A stretch of DNA of 8,282 nucleotides from SLQH01 sp964612995 (GTDB lineage: Bacteria > Planctomycetota > UBA11346), in the NCBI GenBank assembly GCA_964612995.1, contig CAZTGE010000169.1, positions 1-8,282 on the forward strand, written 5' to 3'. This document shows, piece by piece, positions 1-8,273 of the stretch. The notes under the pieces were generated by a model. It was not told the origin of the DNA. It made no database searches and worked only from the letters and a program-made list of their open reading frames with translations. Within the stretch, counting starts at the first letter, position 1. Each line of letters begins with the position of its first letter. The translations under genes were made by a program, and so were the position numbers.

Positions 1-59
1 CGCGAACAAAGAGCGGCGCAGGCTGCGACCGCTATGATGAGCCCTTGGGCTGCGGACGG

Positions 60-194
60 AGCCTGCGCTATGGTTCTCATCCACCTCCGTGGCTCCGTGA
101 CTCCGTGAGAGACCTCTTCAGTGATCGAAAGCCTGCGCTATGGTCATCCACCTCCGTGGCTCCGTGACTCCGTGAGAGACCTCTTCAGTGATCG
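60..194. repeat. Tandem direct repeat, two copies (60-127 and 130-194)
   Basis: The segment starting AGCCTGCGCTATGGT at 60-127 recurs at 130-194. The copies are identical except for a 3-bp deletion after TATGGT in the second, and only two bases separate them. Each copy contains three back-to-back 8-mers, CTCCGTGG CTCCGTGA CTCCGTGA (85-108 and 152-175), which read as YCACGGAG units on the minus strand. CACGGAG-type short tandem units are, from general knowledge, a recurring motif in dispersed intergenic repeats of diverse bacteria; I cannot assign this one to a named family. The near identity implies a recent duplication or active homogenisation. Confidence 0.9.
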
Positions 195-373
195 GACAGC
201 TGCAGAGCCTGGAGCGCCGTTTCGTGCGCACGGCCCAGCGCGCCTGCGGTCTGAGCGAGGACCTGCGCCCCTTCGCCCGGCTGGCCCGGGCCTTCACCGC
301 CGGCGCATCGATCCGCCCGCAACTGGTGCAGGCGCTCTGGCCTGACGCGATCACGCACCAGCGCTCGCCCTGA
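188..373 (+). CDS. Short unrecognised ORF or gene remnant (61 aa)
   Basis: This 61-codon frame starts with GTG and ends with TGA. About 90% of its codons end in G or C, matching the large genes in the window, and its composition is a plausible mix of helix formers (e.g. QLQSLERRFVRTAQRA near the start) rather than low-complexity shadow sequence. The GTG start lies inside the last bases of the second tandem repeat copy, and no good ribosome-binding site precedes it. It may therefore be the 3' part of a gene whose 5' end was replaced by the repeat, rather than an intact small protein. No family is recognised. A chance ORF in GC-rich DNA remains possible. Confidence 0.3.
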   Translation: MIGQLQSLERRFVRTAQRACGLSEDLRPFARLARAFTAGASIRPQLVQALWPDAITHQRSP

Positions 374-477
374 AGCGGGTCCCGGCGGTGTGCGCCACGC
401 ACCCGGCGGCGGCACCTGCTGGAAAACAGCTGTCGCGCCGATGTGATCGCCCAAGCCGGCTCGACGATCGCATTGCA

Positions 478-503
478 CCGGTTGATCACATTCTGATCAC
501 CGG
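478..503. promoter_or_regulatory. Near-perfect inverted repeat, candidate operator
   Basis: The arms CCGGTTGATCA (478-488) and TGATCACCGG (494-503) are complementary over 10 bp with one unpaired T in the left arm, around a 5-base spacer CATTC. Each arm contains the palindrome TGATCA, and the two palindromes start 11 bp apart, about one helical turn. The element lies about 52 bp before the start codon of the beta-helix gene, a position suited to a dimeric regulator's binding site. It has no downstream T run, so an intrinsic terminator is unlikely. The regulator is unknown. Confidence 0.4.
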
Positions 504-545
504 CCGTCAACAGGTGCCACTCCCCCGGGTATGACAAAGGGAACC

Positions 546-550
546 GGGAG
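546..550 (+). promoter_or_regulatory. Ribosome-binding site of the beta-helix gene
   Basis: GGGAG lies 5 bases before the ATG at 556, an acceptable Shine-Dalgarno match that supports this start. The start is also supported by the signal peptide that follows directly. Confidence 0.5.
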
Positions 551-555
551 CCGCC

Positions 556-2340
556 ATGCACCGAGTCTGTCATCTTGTCATCCTCCTCGTTTTCGCGAGC
601 CGGATCCTGCCGACGGCCGAGGTCATCCGCATCGGCGACCCCGGCTCGGTCTTCGACCCGGGTCGCTACGACGACGCCTACCCCGAGAGCCGCGAATGGG
701 CCAAGGCCGGCGTCGAGGGCGGCGTCCCCTTCCGCGCACAGACCCCGGTGGTCGCCCGGGTCGTGCCGGGTGGCAGCATCCAGGCGGCCATCGACAGCGT
801 GGGCGGATCTCCCGGCGTGGTCCTGCTCGAGCGCGGCGTCCACTCCGTCACCCAACGGATCGAATTGCGCGACAACGTGATCCTCCGCGGCGCCGACCGC
901 GATGAGACCATCATCTCCTACGATATCGGATCGGCGGAACGCGGCGGCCTGGGGCTGTGCATCCTCATGCGCAAGATCGAACGCGCGGGCCTCGAAGATC
1001 TCACCCTGCAGCACGCCCGGGTGGCGGAACTCGACCACGACAAATACCACGAGTCCTACACCAACCACCCGGAGTGGTCCTCCGGCGACAACGCCACGGT
1101 GGAGATCAACAAGGCCACGAACTGCTGGGTCCAGCACTGCAAGATCATCTGGAACGTCAACCGGCCGGTGCGGGTCTGGGCCGGATCCAGCCATATCACC
1201 CTGCGCGACAATCACGTCGATTACGCGGTCCAACGCGGCGGCCAGGGCTCGAGCTACTACGAGATCGTGGGCGGGACCTACGTGCTGATGTACAACGAGA
1301 CCGTCCGTCGCATCCGTCACGTCTGCCTCGACGGCAAGATCGATTACTGCGTGGTCGCCCACTGCAATTTCGAGGTCGACATCAACTGGCACTGCATCCC
1401 GCCGATGCGCCTGAGCCTGGTCACCGACTGCCATATGGGCTCCCGCGCGGCGGGTCATCGCTGGCCGCCGTTCTGCCACTACCGTGATCCGGTGCCGACC
1501 AGCAATCTGATCCACAACTGCACCCCGGATTGGAACGATGGTCGGGTCTATTGCACCGAGCACCCGGGCAAGCCCTTCGTCAAGGATTCCGGCCGCCCGC
1601 CGCCGAAGCACGGCACCCTCTATCCGGTCACCGGTCGCCACATCCCCTACGAACAGGTCGCCGCCGGCAAGCTGCTCGCCCGCCTGGACAAAGCCGAGTC
1701 CGCCCGCGACTGGCCCGTGGTCCAGGCCTGCTGTGCGCGCCTGGCCACCACCGGTGCACTCAGCGACGACGAACAAGCCCGCGTGCAAGGCCTCGACGCC
1801 CGGGCCGAACAGGCCGCCGAGGCGGCGCTGGCGGCGGCCCTGGAGGAGGAGGAGAGCGAGGACCTGCGTGCATTCGTGCACACCTGGAAGCACGCAGCCT
1901 GCCATGAGCGCGGCGTGGCCGAAGCAGAACGCCGGGGCGCCGCCGCGCTGGAGGAACTGGCGGCCGAACGGCGGCCGGATCCGGAGGACTGGCAGGAATT
2001 CCTCACCGCCTGGCAGGGGCTCTGCGTGGCCGAGCGCGCGCAGGAGCAGTACGACGAACTCGCCGCGACCGAACTGGCCAGGTTCCGCGACCGCTACAAG
2101 CCTGAGACCCGCTCGTGGATGCGCGAAGCCCTGAAATTCCTCGCGGAGTGGCGCGGCAGTGCCGCGGCCGAGAAACTCGACCAGGAGGTCGCCACGATCC
2201 TCGATCCGGTTCTGACCAAGGTCCTCGAGATGGATGCCGGACGCGATCGCACCGCGCGGCTGAAGGCCTTCATACGCAGCTTCGCAGCCAGCAGCAGCGC
2301 CGCGCGCGCACGACAGGCGCTCTCCGGCGCACAGCGCTGA
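556..2340 (+). CDS. Secreted right-handed beta-helix protein with C-terminal helical repeats
   Basis: The 594-residue product is predicted to be exported: residues 1-21 form a hydrophobic signal peptide (VILLVF core) with likely cleavage after P-T-A. Residues 60-335 read as a pectin-lyase-like right-handed beta-helix. It opens with GGSIQAAID, the usual entry motif of such proteins, and continues with short strand-turn units such as IELRDNVILRGAD and SSHITLRDNHVDY. This fold is typical of polysaccharide lyases and glycoside hydrolases that bind extended sugar chains, but I cannot identify a catalytic set, so enzymatic activity is unproven. The helix is unusually rich in adjacent His-Cys pairs (residues 190-336). 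Residues 365-594 are alpha-helical, with four degenerate units of about 42 residues from 437 on. The next gene, 83 bp downstream, is also secreted and ends in a similar helical motif, suggesting joint function. A purely structural or binding role is the main alternative to an enzyme. Confidence 0.85.
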   Translation: MHRVCHLVILLVFASRILPTAEVIRIGDPGSVFDPGRYDDAYPESREWAKAGVEGGVPFRAQTPVVARVVPGGSIQAAIDSVGGSPGVVLLERGVHSVTQRIELRDNVILRGADRDETIISYDIGSAERGGLGLCILMRKIERAGLEDLTLQHARVAELDHDKYHESYTNHPEWSSGDNATVEINKATNCWVQHCKIIWNVNRPVRVWAGSSHITLRDNHVDYAVQRGGQGSSYYEIVGGTYVLMYNETVRRIRHVCLDGKIDYCVVAHCNFEVDINWHCIPPMRLSLVTDCHMGSRAAGHRWPPFCHYRDPVPTSNLIHNCTPDWNDGRVYCTEHPGKPFVKDSGRPPPKHGTLYPVTGRHIPYEQVAAGKLLARLDKAESARDWPVVQACCARLATTGALSDDEQARVQGLDARAEQAAEAALAAALEEEESEDLRAFVHTWKHAACHERGVAEAERRGAAALEELAAERRPDPEDWQEFLTAWQGLCVAERAQEQYDELAATELARFRDRYKPETRSWMREALKFLAEWRGSAAAEKLDQEVATILDPVLTKVLEMDAGRDRTARLKAFIRSFAASSSAARARQALSGAQR

Positions 2341-2411
2341 TGCCGGCGAGCCGACGACAGCGCCCCGATAGCGGCCATCTGCCAGCCTCCAGCCTACAGA
2401 TCGCACGACAC

Positions 2412-2420
2412 GAGGGGAAG
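2412..2420 (+). promoter_or_regulatory. Ribosome-binding site that sets the propeller gene start
   Basis: GAGGGGAAG, with its GAGG core 8 bases before ATG at 2424, is the best Shine-Dalgarno match in the window. The reading frame is open back to 2115, but that longer start would overlap the previous gene by over 220 bp and would bury the signal peptide 103 residues inside the protein. The ATG at 2424 is therefore preferred. Confidence 0.6.
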
Positions 2421-2423
2421 ACC

Positions 2424-5400
2424 ATGCGTTACGTCTGCCGGATGCTGCTCATCTGCGCATCACTGTTCACCGCCGCCGTCACACCGGCATCCGAGTCGGC
2501 CACCGAGCAGCTCGTCGCCAGCGCGCAGCAGATCGATGCCGCCACGATGGCCATGCGCCGGTGCTGGTACCAGGGTCTGAGCCAGCTGGCGGGTGAACTG
2601 CCGACGCCGCCGCGGGTCTGGCGCCTCCATCTGAGCGAGGCCCTGGCCAACCGCGATCTCCACCTCGAGCTGATCGCGATCGACGGGCACTGGGCCGCGG
2701 GTCTGGCCTGGAGCCCCGATTGGAACACCGCCGTCCACCGGGTGCGCATCGCTGCCACCGCACCACCGCCGGATCCCGACGCCAAGACCTGGTCGGGCGA
2801 GCTGGCGCTCGATCTGCAGATCGACGCCCTCGATCCGATCGACGCCGAACAGGCGATCTCCGCCAGCCTCAGCCTGGAGGCGCAGTTCAAGCACGAGGCG
2901 GTGACGGGGCGTTATCGATTCGAGATTCCGGGCACCGATGCGCGCGGCCGTTTCACCGGCACCAGGCAGGATTACGCCGCCGAGCGCGAGCTGCCGCCGG
3001 ATCTGCCCCGCCGGCTGCTGCAGGGCGCTCACTTGCACCGCATCTACGACACCTGTCACAACAACGAACGCACGCTGCGCCTGTGGTATGGTCGCCTGCG
3101 AGCACTGCGGCTGCACGCACGCGGCGTGCTCACCGACTTCGCCGCAGCGCATGCCGCGACCCGCTGCTGGCCGCTCGCGCGCCCCGCGTTCGGCCCGCGC
3201 AGCGCACAGGAGAGCGAGTCGACGACCGGCGGAGCGGATATCGATGACGCGCTCGAGGGCCTCGGCGGCGCCAGCGATCTCGGCGACCTGGGCGGGGCGG
3301 GTGAGGATCTCGCACTCGGGGCGGAAGAGGAGTCAGAGACGGTCGGCCCCGACCCCCGGTTCGACGACTGCCTCGCGGTGGTCACAGAGATGGCCGACCT
3401 GGGCCAGGCGATGCTCGCCGCCGCCCGCTCAGCGCTCGACCAGCCGCCGGCCGCCGCCGTCCCGCGTGGCGCAGGCAGCGAGGATCCGGAATTCGGCCCC
3501 TGGTTCGGCTGGCGCCCGCTGCCCCGCAATGCGGACAACGACCACCTGCTGCCAGCCGATGCTGGCGCCGCTGGCATCCAGGACTGGCCCTACATCACCG
3601 CCTGGCACATGACCGAGCCCCTGCCGCGCACCCACCCCGATTCGGTGACCCCTACCCTGCCCGAGTGCTTCGCCCCCGTCGGCACCGCCTTCCTGGCGCG
3701 CCATCCGGAACGCGACGAGACCACCGTCGACTGGATCGAGCCCTACGTGCCGCCATCGGGCATCGTCCGCCCGCCCTCGTTCAAGGGGGTCTCCCGCCTG
3801 GGCACCGGCAGCGGCATGCCCGATGCCACCTTCTATTGCAGCACGACCATCCACGCCCCACGCGCGGTGGACCTGTGGCTGGCCAGCGCTGTCGCCGATC
3901 GTGGCCGGTTGTGGCTCAACGGCGAACTCCTGGCCGTCTGGCCCGAGGGCTGCGACCGCGACCTGCCGCAACCGATGACCCTGTGCAAGGCCCGCTTCCG
4001 CAAGGGGGCCAACCGTCTTGTGCTACGCGTGGACCATCAACGCGGCCAGATGGCATTCTGGGTCCGCGTCTGCACCCGCGGCGCACCGCGCTCGGCCGAG
4101 GAGGCCGCGACGGCGATGGCGGCGGTCGCGGCGCGACAAGGCGACCTGCGCCACCGCCCGAGCTCGGTGAACGGCTGGCTCCGCGACGGCTCCGGCACCT
4201 ATCCCGACGCCACGCCGATCACCGCCTGGGATATCGCTCAAGGCATCAACGTGCAGTGGGTCACCCCCCTGCCACCGAGCAAGGCCGCGCCGCTGATCGT
4301 CGGTGACAGGGTCTACACGATGATCGACCCCTGCTTCCTCGTCTGCCTCGACAAGCACAGCGGCGAGGTCCGCTGGGAACAGGACCTGCATCCGGCCCGG
4401 CTCGCAGACCCCGACGCCCACGCGCAGGCCATGACCGCCTACGCCCCCATCCGCGCCGGTTGGCGGGAACGCATCGCCACGGGCCGGTCACCCTATCTAC
4501 GCGCAGCCGCGGGCGAGCCCGACGACAAGGCGGAGTCGCGCGAGCGCGATAAACGCTGGAACCGTTGGTTCGACCGCCACGTCCGCGCCCACGCCACGGT
4601 GCCCGAGAAGCTGAGCTGGGGTACCATCTGGTCCGGGCACACCTTCCCCACCCCGATCACCGATGGCGAGCACATCTGGGTCAAGTCCACGGCCGGCGCC
4701 ACCGCCTGTTTCGAACTCGACGGCGAGCTGCGCTGGCTGGTCCAGACCCCCTATGTCAGTGGCTCCTTCGCCCACATCACCTCGCCGGTGCTCGTCGACG
4801 GCAAGCTGATCATGCAGATCGCCACCGACCCCGAGACCATCGGCTACGACTACGACAAGGAGCTCAAACTGCTCTGTCTCGACGCCGCGACCGGCGAGAC
4901 CCTGTGGTGGTCGGATCCGGTGGTCGACGTCCAGGGATCGAGCACACCGCGCGTGCTGCGCCTGACCGACGGCGACGAGGCGATGGCGGTGGTGGTGACC
5001 GGCGGCGGCGGCGCGATGCGCAAGAATCTCGTGCCCAACGTCCATTACGTCGGCGGCGGCTCGGTGGTGCGGGTCGCCGACGGCGCGGTGCTGATCCGTG
5101 ACCTCGGCGTCGACAGCGGCTTCAACACCCCGACGGTGGTCGACGACGTGGTCTACCACTTCGGCGGCACCCACCACACCGCCATGCGCCTGCTGATGCG
5201 CAGCCGCGATCAGGTCGGCGCCCAGCGGCTGTGGATGCGCGCCGGCCAGGCCTTCGATGGCGGGCTGGTCCATCACCAGGGACTGCTCCACGGCCAGGGC
5301 GGTGGCCAGGGCCACTCCGGCTACCGCATCTACCACGCGGACACCGGCGCGAGCGTACGCCTGCGCAGCCACATCGGCCGCAGCTACTGCGGCACGCGCG

Positions 5401-6470
5401 CCTACATCCCCACCACCATCGCCGACAACGACGTGTTCATCGGCGACATGGGCTCGGCCTTCGGCGACCATTACTACGACGCCCGCCCGAGCGCGCTGGC
5501 GGTCATCCGCGCTGGCGCCGACGGCTGCCATCTCGCCGACAACCTGCTCGATCATCAGGTGATGGCCCCGCCGGTATTCGAAGGCGAACGGATCTATGTC
5601 CGCAGCGACTGGTCGCTGATGTGCCTCGGCCCCACCGGTCCGGCCGGTCGCGTCTACGAGGCGCAGGTCAATGCCCGCAACCTGCTCCCCGCGCTCGACA
5701 GCGAGCCGCCGCCGGAGCGACCGGCACGGCGGGTGGAGCCGATCGACGGCCTGGTTGGCACCATGCGCGCCCACCGCAAGGGCACGGGCAACATCACCCG
5801 GATCGCCTCGACCCGCGACCGCTGGTCCATGAACAATCACCGCCTGACCTTCGCCGACTGGATGAGCTTCGGTCCCTTCCCCGCCGCCGACCGCGCCGCG
5901 GTCCGCTCTGCGGTGGCAGAGCAGTGCCGTGCGCTGGCCGCCGGCGAGCCCTTCTCCTGGAATGGAACGACGGAGGCGTTCACCTTCCGTACCGGCGTCC
6001 ACGACCGGCGCAAGGTCATCACCCGCGAGGACAAGCGGCCCTTCCTCGACCTCACCGAGGTCTGCGAACTGGCGCCCGGCCAGGCCGGCTGCCTGATCTC
6101 CGTGCTCGAACTGCCCGACACCCGGACCTGGCGGATCGGCATCGAGGCCCAGGGCGACGCCGCGCTGTACATCGGCGGGCAACAGGTCGTCGATCACGAT
6201 CGTCTCACCCTGCCAGCCGGCAGGCACCTGCTCTACATCGACGGCGCCGGTGGCGCGAGCGACGAGCCCTGCCGGATCCAGGTCGATCTCCTGCCCAGCG
6301 ACTCGCTCGCGGCCGAGCGCGCGGCCTGGGCCGGACAGATCGCCCGGCACGCCGATGTGCTCGAACGGATCGTGAGCCATATCGGCGACACGCCCGCCGC
6401 CGACAAGGCCCGCGCCCTGCTGGCCGCGGCCGCGGCCGCGGGCGCGGCCGGGATTGCGCCGCCGCGCTGA
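2424..6470 (+). CDS. Large secreted PQQ-type beta-propeller protein with flanking sugar-binding-like domains
   Basis: The 1348-residue product starts with a signal peptide (residues 1-22, core MLLICASLFTAAV, likely cleavage after T-P-A). Residues 28-250 are an unrecognised region: a helix, a strand-rich part (60-180), then a helical part. An acidic Gly/Asp/Leu/Glu linker follows (262-310), then another helix (312-338). Residues 388-550 resemble a galactose-binding-like beta-sandwich (GRLWLNGELL, then FRKGANRLVLRVD). Residues 580-1072 form a PQQ-type beta-propeller of about eight blades, opening with DGSGTYPDA and the blade motif GDRVY...CLDKHSGEVRW; a second clear blade has CLDAATGETLWW. A charged helical insertion (656-733) separates blades 1 and 2. 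Residues 1141-1290 look like a second sandwich domain (DWMSFGPFP ... AALYIGGQQVV), and a helical tail ends the protein. No CxxCH haem motif is present, so a quinoprotein dehydrogenase is unlikely; such propellers in related bacteria usually act as binding scaffolds. Its function is not assignable beyond an envelope or extracellular binding protein. Confidence 0.88.
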   Translation: MRYVCRMLLICASLFTAAVTPASESATEQLVASAQQIDAATMAMRRCWYQGLSQLAGELPTPPRVWRLHLSEALANRDLHLELIAIDGHWAAGLAWSPDWNTAVHRVRIAATAPPPDPDAKTWSGELALDLQIDALDPIDAEQAISASLSLEAQFKHEAVTGRYRFEIPGTDARGRFTGTRQDYAAERELPPDLPRRLLQGAHLHRIYDTCHNNERTLRLWYGRLRALRLHARGVLTDFAAAHAATRCWPLARPAFGPRSAQESESTTGGADIDDALEGLGGASDLGDLGGAGEDLALGAEEESETVGPDPRFDDCLAVVTEMADLGQAMLAAARSALDQPPAAAVPRGAGSEDPEFGPWFGWRPLPRNADNDHLLPADAGAAGIQDWPYITAWHMTEPLPRTHPDSVTPTLPECFAPVGTAFLARHPERDETTVDWIEPYVPPSGIVRPPSFKGVSRLGTGSGMPDATFYCSTTIHAPRAVDLWLASAVADRGRLWLNGELLAVWPEGCDRDLPQPMTLCKARFRKGANRLVLRVDHQRGQMAFWVRVCTRGAPRSAEEAATAMAAVAARQGDLRHRPSSVNGWLRDGSGTYPDATPITAWDIAQGINVQWVTPLPPSKAAPLIVGDRVYTMIDPCFLVCLDKHSGEVRWEQDLHPARLADPDAHAQAMTAYAPIRAGWRERIATGRSPYLRAAAGEPDDKAESRERDKRWNRWFDRHVRAHATVPEKLSWGTIWSGHTFPTPITDGEHIWVKSTAGATACFELDGELRWLVQTPYVSGSFAHITSPVLVDGKLIMQIATDPETIGYDYDKELKLLCLDAATGETLWWSDPVVDVQGSSTPRVLRLTDGDEAMAVVVTGGGGAMRKNLVPNVHYVGGGSVVRVADGAVLIRDLGVDSGFNTPTVVDDVVYHFGGTHHTAMRLLMRSRDQVGAQRLWMRAGQAFDGGLVHHQGLLHGQGGGQGHSGYRIYHADTGASVRLRSHIGRSYCGTRAYIPTTIADNDVFIGDMGSAFGDHYYDARPSALAVIRAGADGCHLADNLLDHQVMAPPVFEGERIYVRSDWSLMCLGPTGPAGRVYEAQVNARNLLPALDSEPPPERPARRVEPIDGLVGTMRAHRKGTGNITRIASTRDRWSMNNHRLTFADWMSFGPFPAADRAAVRSAVAEQCRALAAGEPFSWNGTTEAFTFRTGVHDRRKVITREDKRPFLDLTEVCELAPGQAGCLISVLELPDTRTWRIGIEAQGDAALYIGGQQVVDHDRLTLPAGRHLLYIDGAGGASDEPCRIQVDLLPSDSLAAERAAWAGQIARHADVLERIVSHIGDTPAADKARALLAAAAAAGAAGIAPPR
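3207..3353 (+). other. Acidic low-complexity linker in the propeller protein
   Basis: Residues 262-310 are dominated by Asp, Glu, Gly, Leu and Ala, with imperfect repeats of an LGGAxDL-like unit (LGGASDL, then LGGAGEDL). It joins two helical segments and is probably a flexible or extended spacer. Calcium binding is possible from the acidity, but no canonical calcium motif is visible. Confidence 0.65.
6422..6452. repeat. GGCCGC tandem microrepeat encoding poly-alanine
   Basis: Three consecutive GGCCGC units (6422-6439) followed by degenerate copies encode an alanine-rich stretch close to the C-terminus of the propeller protein (around residues 1334-1343). Such runs are prone to slippage, so length may vary between strains. 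It lies at the very end of the protein and is probably not structured. Confidence 0.7.
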
Positions 6471-6488
6471 GTACGAGAATCGCCGCCC

Positions 6489-8273
<1,785 letters not shown>

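Larger units (their letters stand above)
1..555. other. Gene-poor upstream region with repeats
   Basis: No confidently identifiable protein gene lies in this stretch. It begins with a short sequence that could be the end of an upstream gene: one frame stops at 35-37 and is followed by a 5-bp perfect stem with a 2-base loop (AGCCC TT GGGCT, 40-51), without a T run. It then carries the tandem repeat at 60-194, a short coding-like ORF at 188-373, and an inverted repeat at 478-503. Between 374 and 477 I see nothing recognisable, and third-position GC bias falls off there. The mix of repeats and a short orphan ORF resembles an accessory or degraded intergenic segment. Confidence 0.6.

Noticed and set aside
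1..108. Open frame from the window edge, ending at 106-108 inside the repeat
   Set aside because: It is short, its end is repeat sequence and two other frames are equally plausible, so the tail of an upstream gene cannot be identified.
507..535. Possible promoter with TCAACA and TATGAC separated by 17 bp
   Set aside because: Each box matches the sigma-70 consensus at only four of six positions, and the promoter consensus of this lineage is unknown. It is too weak to list as a feature.
118..2406. A 762-codon open frame on the minus strand
   Set aside because: It lies antisense to the beta-helix gene and across the repeats. Long antisense frames are expected opposite GC-biased genes, and its translation shows no domain or signal peptide.
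2115..2423. N-terminal extension of the propeller gene to an upstream ATG
   Set aside because: It would overlap the beta-helix gene by more than 220 bp, encode an Arg-rich segment with no export signal, and ignore the strong ribosome-binding site and signal peptide at 2412-2424.
2424..6470. Propeller protein as a PQQ-dependent dehydrogenase
   Set aside because: There is no haem-binding CxxCH and no adjacent cytochrome or PQQ-related gene; I also see no adjacent Cys-Cys pair of the kind used in quinoprotein alcohol dehydrogenases.
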